From NCBI GenBank assembly GCA_944470555.2, contig OX104130.1, positions 72,483,160-72,547,159 on the forward strand: 64,000 nt of DNA, read 5' to 3'. This DNA is from Heterobilharzia americana (taxonomy: Eukaryota; Platyhelminthes; Trematoda; Strigeidida; Schistosomatidae). A model generated the notes under the pieces. It made no database searches and was not told the origin of the DNA. It saw only the letters and a list, made by a program, of their open reading frames with translations. The position numbers were made by a program, and so were the translations under genes. This document shows, one piece after another, positions 1 to 11,084 of this stretch (positions within the stretch are counted from its first letter, which is position 1; the number at the start of each line of letters is the position of its first letter).

Positions 1-345
1 CTGCTGAAGATCAGATGGCCAGAAAAAATAAGCAACAAGGAACTATGGGAACGAACCAACCAAGAACCTATCACGCAACAAATATGCAGGAAGAAGTGGA
101 GATGGATTGGCCATGCACTGAGAAGGCCGACTGAGGACATCACGCGTCAGGCCCTCGAGTGGAATCCCCATGGGAAGCGACGAGTTGGACGTCCAAAGGG
201 TGACATGGAGGAGGTCGTGCGAGCAGGAAATGAGAGCTTCTGGGCTGTCGTGGGACCAGGTTCAAAAGATCTCAGAGAACAGAGGTCACTGGAGGCGTGC
301 TACTGAAGCCCTATGTTCCACTAGGAACCCAAGGGACTAATAATA
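1..345 (+). mobile_element. RTE-clade (SR2-like) retrotransposon, 3' end
   Basis: This is the C-terminal coding end and tail of an RTE-type non-LTR element, cut by the window edge. The translated tail matches the same region of the full-length copy at 37.4-40.7 kb, including the WRWIGHALRRP motif and the final RNPRD followed by a stop. It ends in a short TAA-rich tail, as RTE elements do. Relative to its relatives it has one extra base near position 172, which breaks the frame just before the RRVGRP segment. It is a dead fragment. Confidence 0.85.
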
Positions 346-654
346 AATAGTATAATAATCATCAAAAGTAATGCCGATAGCGAATAGTTTACTCAACGCT
401 CTGTTTTGTTCATAAAATATCTAGTTATTTAATGAAGGCGATATTAGTGACTCGAAAAACTAATGCATCACTAAGACGGATCATTCACTCCTTCATTATA
501 CGTCATAAACGCGAATCAGAGTTCAGCAGGGTTTATGTCCAATTATTGTATCCTTCGATTAGAATAAGAAAATGAAACTAGTCGAAGAGTTACCTGCTAA
601 GTTACTGCTTATTGGGAGTAATGTTTGCTTCATGAGTATTTCATATTTAACACA
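346..654. other. AT-rich spacer, nothing recognised
   Basis: There is no open frame of note, no repeat match and no RNA gene visible here. It separates an RTE tail from a PLE relic. Confidence 0.5.
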
Positions 655-1105
655 CTTACCATGTGTTTTAATAAGAGTCGAATGACTGGAATCAATTCTG
701 TTTACCTACTAATTTCTGTATACTTCAGTTTCGAATTTTCCCAAATCTGTTCTGGTGATCAAAACATCAAAAAAAGTGTAAGTTTGTTATTTCATTCCTC
801 TTCAATTGTGAATTTAATTTCATCGGAAATCTTGTTGATTATTCTGTAGGCCTTTTTCAGTCTGTTTCTTGTATTGATGGTAAATATGTCATCTACATAA
901 CGGCCCCAACATTTTAGTTTGATCAACGGCAATACAAGATTTTCCAATCTTAGCATTACTTCTTCTGCAATTAGTCCTGATATAGTGGATTCTATCGGTA
1001 TTCCCTTTGTCTGCTTGTAGTGTTTGCCATTTTCCTCTTAAAGAGGAACACATAACTGCAATGTTCAAATTTGACGAAGTTAATTGACATATGCCTTTCA
1101 ACATA
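655..1105 (-). mobile_element. Penelope-like element relic, reverse transcriptase core
   Basis: Read on the minus strand, the segment gives NGKHYKQTKGIP, then ISGLIAEEVMLRLEN, then a GRYVDDIF catalytic motif, then KFTIEEE and, after frame breaks, FLDVLITRT and a TEVYR piece. These are the ordered RT signatures of Penelope-like elements, also seen in the better copy at 61-62 kb. The aspartate pair of the YVDD box is kept, but stops and at least one frameshift follow it. No GIY-YIG domain remains on the downstream side. It is an old fragment lying between two RTE copies. Confidence 0.8.
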
Positions 1106-1242
1106 TCTTGAGTTCAGCAGCATTGACTAAATCTACCAACTAACAAGAAGTTCAAAGTTCACGTCAAAAAGACAATCAGTCATAATAAATATAGAGATAA
1201 TGACAAGACTTTGGCAGAAACATGCAGTCATACGCGAGGTCA

Positions 1243-1440
1243 TCAAGACAAGCTACAAAGCCACTTGTGAATAAAACCCTTTAAACGACTCCCTTCTAAA
1301 GTTTGTGATGATGATGTTGTATAGAATGATAATGGGAGCTTCTCGATTAAACTATTCTGCTTAGACAACACAACGATATTAAAATCATCTTCTTTAGCTA
1401 CAAAATATTCTCTATCATTTCGAAGACGGTTATCTGATGA
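1243..1440 (-). CDS. candidate host exon, unidentified
   Basis: The minus strand is open for about 65 codons after an AG that looks like a splice acceptor (CAAATTTAG, cut after position 1441), reading SDNRLRNDREYFVAKEDD and onwards to a TGA. It has mixed residue composition and no match to the repeat families of this window. No convincing donor is seen, and there is no start codon. It may be a chance open stretch or an unrecognised part of the adjacent PLE. No function can be given. Confidence 0.2.
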   Translation of the reverse strand, partial: SSDNRLRNDREYFVAKEDDFNIVVLSKQNSLIEKLPLSFYTTSSSQTLEGSRLKGFIHKWLCSLS

Positions 1441-1751
1441 CTAAATTTGTTTGGAAATGCTGACTTTGATAACTTACAGGAGTTCCAACTACGCTCACAT
1501 AGTTAATTTTATACTATTTATCATTTGACTGATAAAATGATACAACTAAGATATCTGTTATCGTTCATCAAGTATTTTTGTGGTTCATCATCACTCCCTA
1601 GATAAGATACTGGAGAACCACTGAGCTTGTACGTCACTTATGTAAGAGTTGAAACTATAAATGACTGTTGTGTACTTTCTTCGTATCTCTTATACACAAA
1701 CCATGCGGTAAAAATGTAACAAAAATTTCTTAACTATCTAGTGTATTGGTT
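1441..1751. other. spacer, nothing recognised
   Basis: This is AT-rich sequence up to the TSD at 1752-1765. I see no gene, RNA or repeat in it. Confidence 0.45.
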
Positions 1752-1763
1752 AATCCGTTTGTA

Positions 1764-1765
<2 letters not shown>

Positions 1766-1824
<59 letters not shown>

Positions 1825-2740
1825 GTCCCTTGGGTTCCTAATGGAACATAGGGCTTCAGTAGCACGCCTCCGTTTCACCCTCTTCTCTGCAAAATTTTGA
1901 ACCTGGCTCCACGACTGCCGAGAAGCTCTCATTTCCTCCTCACATGACCTCCTCCATATCACCCTCGTCTCAGACACCCAACTCGTCGCTTCCCATGGGG
2001 ATTCCACTCGAGCAACTGGCCTGACGCGTGATGTCCTCAGTCGGCCTTCTCAGTGCATACCCAATCCATCTCCACTTCCTCCTGCATATTTGTTGCATGA
2101 TAGGTTCTTGGTTGGTTCGTTCCAAGGCCAGAGTTCCTTGTTGCTTATTCTCATTATTCTGTCCATCTCATCTTCAGTAGCCAGCCAGCGTAGGCAGTTG
2201 TTGATGAATGTCTGTAGTTTATTCGAAATCCTTTTCGTAACGCGCCAAGTCTCGCACCCACCACATAGAAGCGCTGACTTGACATTAGTGTTGGAAATCA
2301 GGAAATTGCTCACGCTTTATGCTGAGTGCAGAAGATCTCCACACTGGTTTCAGGTTAATGAACGCCTGTCTTGCTTTTCCGATCCTGGCTGACTTTGACA
2401 TCCTCGTCTGTGGGTGTGCCGCCTGTAATTGAAACAGTGCTGCATTGCCTAGATAGGTGAAGGAGGTTACTTCCTTTAAGCTTCTCCCGTTGATGGTGAT
2501 TGGAGTTTGTTGTTGTTTTTGGAGTTGTTGGTGTGGTATCTTCATCACCTCTGTCTTCTCTATATTCATTTGAATGGTGTCCCGTCTTCGTTGCCCTGCT
2601 CTGCCTATTCTGTCAATTTGTTAGTTTTCGCCTGTACATCTTCGAGTTTGTGTGACATCAGACACAAGTCATCGTTGGCGAAATCCAAGTCATCTAGGTT
2701 CTTTCCCACGGTCCAGTGTATCCCCCTCTTCTCGCTGCCC
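1766..2740 (-). mobile_element. 5'-truncated RTE (SR2-like) insertion with 14 bp TSD
   Basis: The minus strand carries the RT C-terminal half and tail of the RTE family, from just before the FADDLCLM catalytic box to the 3' end. The tail is a long (ATT)n tract on the plus strand at 1766-1824. The 14 bp AATCCGTTTGTAAT occurs at 1752-1765 and again at 2741-2754, exactly abutting both ends, so this is one target-primed insertion event. Reading frames carry shared subfamily lesions, such as an in-frame stop after NKLT and the added CCTT in the ELWPWNEP stretch, so it was probably copied in trans from or as a defective lineage. Confidence 0.92.
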
Positions 2741-2754
2741 AATCCGTTTGTAAT

Positions 2755-3144
2755 AATTTACTCATTTCTTCTTTCTAGCTCTATGCATATCTTCATAGTT
2801 TTGGTGGACTACAGATATCGAAAGTAAATTGGGATTTGATGCTTTGAAAGAATTTCAGTCATAGGATAAACAATATTCATTATTTTGGTATTTTTATTTC
2901 CCAATGAATGCGAAACAATATTAATCTGTTTCAATTAACGTTACGCTAAATTAATACTGCTAACAGCTTCATCAAAGTTATTGTTAACCGACATTTACAA
3001 TATCCCCAAACTTATATATGATAACTTGATAAGTATTCTTCTGCAGGAATGATTGCTGCTTGTCAGAATAGTAAAATGAAGATTATATCCATATGTAGTG
3101 TGTTGTAGGTATGAAGAGGATCTGAATTACAGATTGAGACTTAA
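2755..3144. other. spacer, nothing recognised
   Basis: This is AT-rich DNA between the TSD of the RTE copy and the 3' tail of the CR1-like element. No gene or RNA is visible. Confidence 0.45.
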
Positions 3145-3437
3145 CAATAATAATAATAAAAGCTTTATTCTGAAATCTGTTTGAGGAATACTCTACAGAA
3201 TATCCAGAATGTCATGTGTCATCAGTTGGACAGAAACAATGTACATGTATACATAACAAAATGAAATAAGTAGAAATTACATTTTTTTAAAAGATAAGAA
3301 TATTCACTCTATCTACAACTTCCTTGAAAATGTAAACTTAGCTAGACAATTACATCAGCAATTAAATTCATAATACATAAATAGTAACATGCTCATCGCC
3401 ATCAATTAGTTTACTTTGAAAAACACAAGTTGATTCG

Positions 3438-4077
3438 TTAGTTCATTTCTAACACTTTCTTCATCTCATGGCAGACGAGAAAAACACGGTATTGTAAAGA
3501 TTTTATAGTGCATGCATAAAGTGTTATGTACTTGCTCTTTGTCTGTCCAGCTGACTGATACTCAAAGAGCTTTGAGTGAAGGGAATGCTGGTCATCTGAT
3601 GAAATAACTCCTGCCAGATGTTTACATGATTTAATGTGCTTGTCCACAACTGTTTTAACTAGAAGGTTAAGAGATATACCACTAGTTCTGCTGACAATAT
3701 TCAAGGTTCTACTCAGTATAGCATAGTCCTTTTTCAGCAATCCAGGAAAAAATAAAGAAGAACAATAGAGCAGAACAGGCAAGATGCACGACTGTATAAA
3801 ACACAAGAGGAGAGGCTGAGTTGTACCAGATACTCTCAGCTTCCTAATATAGAAAGTCCGGTGGAAAATTGTTTTGGAAATTAATAAAATTTTGGGGGAC
3901 CAGGAGTGGTCTGAAGAAAAACACAACAAGATATATCATACTTGTAACATTCTCTAATGCACAACTATCAACAGAACAGGAATTATGAGAACTAAACAGT
4001 CTACACAGTTTATGTTCACATCTAAAAGTAAAGTTTATAGTCTGACATTTTGAGGAAATAAGCATAAGATTATTCAC
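3438..4077 (-). pseudogene. CR1-like RT C-terminal region, broken in two frames
   Basis: Two overlapping open pieces cover the region after the RT catalytic box. The first has SSKCQTINFTFR; the second has VPQNFINF, then SCILPVLLYCSSLFFPGLLKKDYAILSRTLN split over stops, VDKHIKSCKHL and DDQHSLHSKLF. The frame changes around 3850-3920. This is the thumb and tail of the CR1-like element's RT, with no start codon of its own. Confidence 0.75.
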
Positions 4078-4349
4078 GGTTGACCATCTTCTAATAGTAG
4101 ATGGGGAATCATTTGATTAAGAACAATCTGTTGAGGAGCAGACAGGTATGGAAACTGTTAGGTCATCAGCACATCTGATGAGACTGATACTAGCAGAAGA
4201 TGTTTGTTGATGCGGAGAGAAAGTGAGAAGACAGGATGAAAGGATGGGTTGTTAGGGAACACCAGTCACAGTAAGCAGTTGGGTGGAGCGCTTCCCTCTG
4301 TTTCGTTTTTTTCATGGGAATAGGAAAACAACCCGTTGATTATCCAGGA
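4078..4349 (-). pseudogene. CR1-like RT motifs B and C, degenerate
   Basis: The reverse complement reads GVP, a stop, then QPILSSCLLTFSPHQQ and LIRCADDLTVS. The stop sits where the family has the Q of motif B, and the catalytic ADD remains. Upstream sequence is shifted out of frame. It joins the motif A fragment and the C-terminal fragment of the same element. Confidence 0.65.
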
Positions 4350-4733
4350 CTACGTATTAGTCGTGTGTAGCTTGTCCGGAGAAAGAGGTCTTGGGACAGA
4401 ATCGAATGCTGAAGTGTAGTCTAAAAAGGCACACCTGACATACTTGGCATTTTTATCAAGACTATAAGCAATATTGTGATATAAGAGAGTGGTGGCATCC
4501 CAAGTGCTGCTTCTGATATTATATGCGAATTGATTGGGGTCTCCGAAAGCTTTCAGTGAGGGTTTGAGCACATACATGAGTTGCTTCTCCGTTATTCGTA
4601 AAAACGCAGAAGTAACTGCAATCGGACGATATTTTGTGCATGCACCTGGAGTTCTAGACTTAGGTACTGGGACCATCTCAATATCTTTCCAGGCAGCTGG
4701 TCTGGTTTTTTCTAAAGTCGATCTGTTGAACAT
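4350..4733 (-). pseudogene. CR1-like RT, motifs 1 to A
   Basis: This open piece reads NRSTLEKTRPAAWKDIEMV, then KYRPIAVTSAFLRITEKQ, then DPNQFAY, and ends with AFLDYTSAFDSVPR. These are the finger region and catalytic motif A of a CR1-like RT. The frame is lost straight after motif A. It continues the element from the endonuclease/linker piece with a frame change near 4735. Confidence 0.8.
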
Positions 4734-4738
4734 GTTCG

Positions 4739-5634
4739 CTAATGGATTTCATAAAATATCAGCACACTTCGGAATACGAAGCTGGATATACCATCCGGAC
4801 CTGAACTATGAGAAGGGTTCAGGAATTTGAGACCTTTAAAAACATCTTTCGCGGTGAACTCTGGATAAAGTTCTTCATTGGACATAGGTAGACAAAGTTG
4901 GATGGAACAGGTGGATTGACGCATAAACGATTTGTTTTTACTATCAGTGAGGTCTTTAAACAGTTTCCACATGCTGGCAGAGCCTTTGCATGACAAAAGT
5001 TCCTGGTTGTATAGTAGACTCAGACATTTAATTTCCAACCTAATTAAAACGTTCAATTGACGAGCACCAGCATCATCGCTTACCTTATATAGTCTTTCTT
5101 TTTCTCTTCTTAGTTTCTCAAGCTGAGGAGAAGATATGCATAGAAAAAGCTTTTCACTAAGGCAACATATATCTAGGCAGAATCGGAGATAGCATGTCAC
5201 ACCATCAATAGTATCGTTCAAAACATCGCTATCAAATGTATTCCAGTCTGTACATTGTATCATTTCTCTTAGATTAAGTATGTTACTGAGTAAGTAGTTT
5301 CTATGTAAAATCTTCTTATATGTGAAAAGTGTTTTGTGTAGTTTGCCATATATTTTGGTCAGAACACGTATAATGCAATGATCTGAGCTGAGCAGTGGGG
5401 ATCTCTTTCCAGTTTCGTATATATCAGTATCATTGGCGACTACCAAGTCTAGCGTAGCATCCTGAAGTGTTGCGAAGTTAACAGGGTTTTGACTACCAAG
5501 AGTTTTTGCAGAGCTTTGGTCACAAGAATTGAAATCACTACATATTATCGACAGGGAACCACAGAGTACAGGGGCTGAGAATTCCTGGAATATATCAGAG
5601 AAATTGGATAGTTTGGAGAAACTGCAAGAAGGCG

Positions 5635-5638
<4 letters not shown>
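4739..5638 (-). pseudogene. CR1-like endonuclease C-terminal half, linker and RT N-terminus
   Basis: The 299-codon piece carries the endonuclease box CSDFNSCD, where the usual glycine before the aspartate is replaced by serine, the DATLDLVVAND stretch and the SSDHCII box. After a linker of about 170 residues comes LNPSHSSGPDGISSFVF, the first RT motif. The start chosen by an ATG is not real: the frame begins right at the (AT)n tract that interrupts the domain, and the N-terminal half continues on the far side of the tract. Confidence 0.8.

Positions 5639-5687
<49 letters not shown>
5637..5687. repeat. (AT)n microsatellite inside the CR1-like endonuclease gene
   Basis: About 25 uninterrupted AT units lie between two halves of the same endonuclease domain. 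In either strand the tract reads as alternating Y and I codons, so the expansion adds a Tyr-Ile run without an immediate stop. Confidence 0.9.
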
Positions 5688-5690
<3 letters not shown>

Positions 5691-6110
5691 GATGTAAATA
5701 GGGGAATACTTGTTCAAATGTTTTGGGCAGAATTTTACATTGGTGCAAGCTATTTAGTCATTACAGAACTCGAAGCATATGTAACTCGAAACGTACCAAT
5801 GATTATTGATGAAGGTAGCTACTCAGCCTCCACTTTTCTTGGTAGAGCTACATCGATCTTGACGGAAAATTTTGGAAATCATTCAGAGAAATCAAATTGT
5901 CACCATAAAGTTCATGTAACCAAGTTTCTTGCCGTGTAATTATTCCAACATTACGGTACACATCGGAAGGTAAAAGAGATTGAAGGTAATCAGTTTTTCC
6001 CTACAGTGACCTGTAGTTTATGCTTATAATTTCGGACAGACAGATAAGGTTATTAGCTTCAAAGCAGGCTACCACCCCCCGCGATGCTTTTTCCGCATCT
6101 TATTTGATAC

Positions 6111-6430
6111 CATGAGCTTTTTAAAAATGTACGTGAATATATAATGCGATCAGAGGATATAACAGAATTATTAAAACAAGAAAATCTGTTGAAAAATTTG
6201 ATGCAGTATGACAGAAAATTTAGTAGCCCAGATATTCAAGCAGGCCGCCGGGAGATGGCCATTACCTCATCTATGTCGGTTATGTCAGTGTGTGCAAGTG
6301 GGTTGAAACCGGGTCAAACTACACTTAATCCCCTTAGGAAATTTCGATCCCAATTTATGAGAAGAGATCCTACCACGAGACGTTCGTAACCATTTCTAAA
6401 GCGTTTCTGAATAATTTCGATATTGTCAAA
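6111..6430. other. unassigned sequence between CR1-like and PLE relics
   Basis: The plus strand has an 81-codon open frame at 6144-6389 beginning MRSEDITELLKQEN. I do not recognise it, and its composition does not separate it from chance or from the 5' untranslated part of the CR1-like element. Confidence 0.35.
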
Positions 6431-6840
6431 GTTGACCTTGTGACCTAAAATTATACGGTTTAAGTACCTTGTTCATACGTTTTAATTCCTCAACTCATTC
6501 ATTTTCATTCGTCACTAGACTGTGTGGTATCCTTAAAAGACTGGAGGCAACAGGAACTTTCGCATTATTGGATGTGATGAGTTGGAATCCATATATTTGT
6601 TCAAATGCGTTGCTTTCCTGAAAATATTCGTACCTGAATACCCATTTTCTTTCCGCTTAGTAAGACTGTCAAAGAAAGGCAGTTCTTCCTAATCTGTTTC
6701 CTTTTCTGAGCTGAACTTGATACTGGGAAGTCTAGAGTTCAGCTGATCTAAGAATGACTAGTGTAAGTCTAGTTTTAAGAGTACAAATGTGTCATCAACA
6801 TACCTCAGCCAAATTTTTGGCTTTAGTAAGTAAGTGAAAA
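6430..6840 (-). mobile_element. Penelope-like element relic
   Basis: Minus-strand pieces include KNLAEVC near 6800, matching the region before and over the PLE catalytic box (mutated from a RYVDDTF-type motif), then HICTLKTRL, FLDSLTKRKENG and KATHLNK followed by MDSNSSHP. The last two are the family's post-catalytic signatures of the form YRKPTHTNK and DSNSHHP. Several frameshifts divide them. It is an old, inactive fragment. Confidence 0.65.
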
Positions 6841-8096
6841 CACTTTCTTTGAATTTACTCATAAATAGGTAATGAATAAACGCCAAAATAAGATAATAAT
6901 TCAGTATCTAAGTTTGGTCGCTTACACTTTAGATCAACCATTGCTTGACTGACAGATGAATATGAAGGTAGTGACTATCTATTTGTCATCATCATACTGC
7001 ATTACCAGCCAAATCCTGTCGCCCAATTCGAATCTCGCTTAATAAGAACGGCTAAGTATATGTTAACTGAAAAGAAACTGATATCTGGTCAGTACCTGGA
7101 TTCCGTATTAAGTGGTAGGTGGTCGTGTCAGCCTTGTAGCCTAAAGGCTACTGGACCAAACTTCATCATAACCCTAGTCGGAGTCTCAACTACACTACTG
7201 AACCCGTTAAATTAGGGCCCATTCGTCAAATCAATACTCTTTCATGTAGTCTTATCAACAGTCATGTTTTAGTAGAGAAATATAAGATTAGTCAATATCA
7301 ACGTGTATTCTAGAGTAGGTCAATACTCTTTCCACTACACAGAAAACACGCGGTATGCGCCTAGTTTGAAAAAGGTTTGAGCAAAAGATGGATTTCATTG
7401 TAAAGTGCTTTAAACTACAAGATTCTTAACCCAAGAATTACTTATTAAATGTCGTAGTGACTTGTAACACTCGATACAGTAGAAAGTATAATCAGTAGAA
7501 AAACGAGGTTAAAATAAAACAAGATTTTTCAGTATGAAACTGGATCGGAAAATCAAGAAAGTATATATGAATGTATTAGGTGATATCAAGGCTCCAATTA
7601 ATTTGATTACAAGAGTATATGTTGTTAGCAAAGTTGAATTCTGTCTACATCTGAGAATGACAGTTAAGTATCTGTTCGCCAGTCTTCTCAATTATTCACA
7701 ATGATGTTCCACATTATATGCAGTTCAGTGAAAGCTGACTTACGCCTAAACAAACAATTAGACTTCTTTACTGATGTTTACTCTGTGCAGTTGACATCTT
7801 TATACTCCATTTTGTATATATCCTGTGTGCAAGAAATAATCATCTATGCTTTTGCTAGATGTAATAACTAAATTGATATCAAATACTGATGGAAGAAATA
7901 AACAGTTTCATTGTCTGCAGACAAACATCATATCAGAAGTCTTTCTGATGAAATTTTCTTGACGACAGCTAGCAACTGAATTCAAGGCATACAGTTCATC
8001 CTACTGAGGGTCCATCAGTCAGGCATACCTTCATCCATGTGATGATGTTCAACCTAAGCCTAAAAGAAAACACCTGTCATTTTAAACGCCATTGAA
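6841..8096. other. AT-rich spacer, no supported feature
   Basis: Only short chance frames are seen. The stretch near 7130-7230 has a possible degenerate tRNA-derived SINE look on the minus strand, but I could not align it convincingly. Confidence 0.35.
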
Positions 8097-10141
8097 CTAC
8101 TAATGGAACATATGGCTTCAGTAGCACGTCTCCATTTCACCCTCTTCTCTGCAAAATTTTGAACCTAGCTACACGACAGCTCAGAAGCTCTCATTTCTTC
8201 CTCACACGATCTCCCCTATATCACCCTCGTCTCGGACATCCAACTCGTCGTTTCCCATCTAGGTTCCACTCGGGGGCCTGGCCAGGTGCTTGATGTCCCC
8301 GAATGGTGTTCTCAGTGATGTCCAACCCATCTCCACTTCCTTCTGCATACTTGTTGGGTGATACGTTCTTGGTTGGTTCGTTCCAAGGCCAGAGTTCCTT
8401 GTTGCCTATTCTTCCTGGCCATCTGAGCTTCGGTAACGGGCGAAAGCAGTTGCTGATGAATGTCTGCAGTTTGTTGGAAATGCCTTTCCTAACGCGCCAA
8501 GTCTCTCAACCATACAGAAGCACTGACTTGACATTCGTGTTGAAAATCCGGATCTTGTTCTTTAAGCTGAGTGCATAAGGTCCCCACACTACTTTCAGGG
8601 TAGTGAAAGCCTGCCTTGCTGTCATTCCGATCCTGACTTTGACGTCCTCGTCTGTGCCGCCGCCTGTAGCTGAAATGGTGAAAGAGACTACTTCCTTTAA
8701 GTTTTTCCCGTTGATGGTGAATAGAGCTTGTTGTTGTTGGTGGTGGTGTTGGTTGGGTATCTTCATCACCTCTGTCTTCCCTACATTCACCTGAGGGAAG
8801 TTCCGTCTTCGCTGCCTCTTCTGTCAGCTTGTTAGTTTTTGCCTGCAGATCTTCGAGTTTGTGTGACATTAGACACAAGTCGTCGGTGAAATCCAAATCT
8901 TCTAGGGTCTTCTGATTGGTGCAGCGTATCCCCTTCTTCTCGCTCCCCACTGTTTGTTGCATGATCTTGTCCAGTACAAGCAGGAAGATGATCGGTGATA
9001 GTAGGTAGCCTTGTTTCACTCCTATCTTCATTTCAAAAGCATCACTGAACTTCCCATTGTGAATTACTTGGCATGTGTCACCTTCATATAGTTGTTAAAT
9101 GAGATTGATAAAGGTTTGTGGCAGTAAAAGTGTAGTGTTGAAGCAACTGCCAAATTACTTGTCGGTCGACGCTGTCAAAGGCCTTCTCAAAGTCGGTCAA
9201 GTTGAGGTGAGGTAGAGATGCAGTTGGCTGCCATTCTATGTTCTGTTATATGATGATGCTTAGTGTAGCGTTGCAATTTGGTCCATATATGATTTGTACT
9301 TCCTGAATCCAGCCAGCCAGCCTGTTCAGGTAGTAGTTTTGAATCCAGTGCATCCTTTAGTCTCTCCAGGATGATGCTGCCTACTATTTTGGTCGCTTCG
9401 GGTGGACGAGAGCATGATTCCGCACCAGTTCTTGCAAACACTCAGTTCGCCCTTCTTTGGGAGTTTGACAAGCTAGCCCTTCTTCCAATCAATGGGCAGG
9501 TACCTTTCCTCCATTCTGGACCTTCTGCAGTAGCGGTGTGAGCATGTCCGTTGTAGTCCCTGCATCTGTTTTCATTGCTTCTGGCAGGATTCCATCTGGT
9601 GGTGCTGATTTCCCGCATTTCAGTAGCCTTATGGCTTTCAGGACTTAACATTTGCTTTCGTCAGAGGGCTTATGTTCATTTGCAGTACTGTGGCTAGGCT
9701 GTAGGTGGTATTTCTGGAGGAAGTGCAGATGGTGGTGGTGGTTAATTCAAGAGTTTTATAAAGTGGTCGGCCCATTGTTTCTTTTGTTTCTCTTCGTTGG
9801 TAATTAAATTCCCTTCACCACCTTTTATTGGTTTCATCTGTGCAGGAGGAGATTGGTTCCCACTACACGTTAGGCTTCGATCCTGTTGAGAGGGGACATC
9901 ATGATTACCACTCGGAAACTCAGTGTGCTCGTGGTTGTCGTCTGGGTGACAACATCGGAGTAGATTATTGACTCCTCTCCAGTTGACAGTTCGGAGAGTC
10001 CACTTCCATTCCACCTGCTTTCAAAAATCCCTAGCACTTCTCTTCTATACCTTATCATCTCCTTTGCAATCTGGACAGCCTTGCTAGGTTCAAATATAGT
10101 GCGGACATTCCATGTCCCCATGTTTACCTTCACTTTCATCG
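8097..10141 (-). mobile_element. RTE (SR2-like) element with a large internal deletion
   Basis: Both element ends are represented on the minus strand: the endonuclease start (MKVKVNMGTWNVRT, start at 10139) and the C-terminal end near 8100. The middle is missing: endonuclease sequence ending at SSPPAQ (about residue 100) jumps to the MKPIKGGEGNL region of the RT N-terminus, so most of the endonuclease and the linker are gone. RT pieces KLLNRP, motif A (FEKAFDSVD region near 9165-9190), GVKQGYLLSPIIF (motif B) and LDFTDDLCLM (motif C, A changed to T) follow with frame breaks. The microsatellite tail is not visible. Confidence 0.85.
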
Positions 10142-10914
10142 AGATTGTTAATATGTTATCACTTCTGCTTAGTCCAAGTTTGCAAGAGTAACATAATGAC
10201 TAGCGAAAATTGTCTTCAACTGCATTTCACAAAGCTGAATGTTTATTCTAATTAGTTAACGGCTGGAAAATGAAGAGAAAGTTCACTTACTTTTGGTACG
10301 TGTGGGCATTCCAATAAACTACAAAATGGTCAGTTTCTTGTTCCTTCAAGCCAACGGTTGTTTGATTCTCAGCCTTTGTCTTCTGTGAATCGCATTATAT
10401 GTTCAATAACCAAATCGTGAAGCGTACACTTTATCTGTGACTCTTTTAAGTGAGAACATACGCTTAAACAGTCATCGCTACTCGCATTGTTAGTTGTGAA
10501 AAACCTAACTCCTGTAATGTTTCTCGTTAGATTGTGAAGGACACTCTTGATGGATTGATGGATCTAACTGCATAGAAATGCTAAAGAGGTGAATTTGTAG
10601 GTGGATGATTCTAAATCCATCAGGAAGATTTATTCTATCAACAATGATAATCATCCCTTCTCTATTACAAGGTGTACATTGTAAATTCAGTGTGTCACCT
10701 GAATAATCATGAACGTGTACTGCTAACTTTTTTCAGGAAATTCAAGTTAACCTGATGAGTTTTGTTAACCTTAAAGTGAAATCACTGATGTGTTCGAATA
10801 AATTCTTAGTCTCTGGCATAACTTTTTCACGCCGAACTCAGTAACTGACCATACAAAAGATTATCACTAGTCGATCATCGTTTGTGTTTGTTTCATTCAT
10901 CAGAGACAATATGA
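10142..10914. other. spacer, nothing recognised
   Basis: AT-rich sequence with no open frame of note, no RNA gene and no match to the repeats of the window. Confidence 0.45.
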
Positions 10915-11060
10915 ATATTCAGTTTGAAGTTTGGGTGGTTGTAGAAAATCATTGAAAACCTGGGACAACTAGAAAGCTGCAGCGAACTTGTGTGCGACTC
11001 CTCAGCAGTACACCCTCATGACGCAGATTCTTCATATGTCATCAGTCTGTGATGAATACT
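10915..11060 (-). mobile_element. Sm-alpha-like SINE fragment, reverse orientation
   Basis: The reverse complement contains GTACTGCTGAGGAGTC, then a diverged stretch, then CCAGGTTTTCAATGATT, the 3' half of the SINE found at 11085-11460. The second half of the hammerhead (GGACGAAAC) is lost. It lies head to head with the next copy. Confidence 0.6.
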
Positions 11061-11084
11061 ACCGTGAAATAAGTAAAGTCCTTA

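Larger units (their letters stand above)
3145..6110 (-). mobile_element. CR1-like (SR1-type) non-LTR retrotransposon, nearly full length, decayed
   Basis: On the minus strand the order is: endonuclease start region near 6050 (NYRSL, then ITRQETWLHELYG), the middle of EN with KSGGVATFI, an (AT)n tract at 5637-5687, EN end with CSDFNSCD and LLSSDHCII, a linker, RT with SSGPDGISSFVF, FLDYTSAFDSVPR (motif A), a broken motif B, CADDLTVS (motif C), and a long C-terminal part with SCILPVLLYCSSLFF. The 3' end has AATAAAGC followed by a TTATTATT tail near 3150. Clade assignment to CR1/Jockey-type is from these motifs. Many frameshifts and stops show it is inactive. Confidence 0.85.

Noticed and set aside
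2507..2827. Plus-strand frames rich in L, S and F over RTE copies (also 24300-24623, 29209-29505, 50174-50425)
   Set aside because: They are antisense shadows of the RTE RT and occur wherever that segment occurs.
5529..5939. Long plus-strand frame with a YIYIYI run
   Set aside because: It is a shadow of the minus-strand CR1-like endonuclease and of the (AT)n tract inside it.
7130..7235. Possible further SINE with GAGACTCCGACTAGGG on the minus strand
   Set aside because: A and B boxes could not be placed and the hammerhead core is absent.
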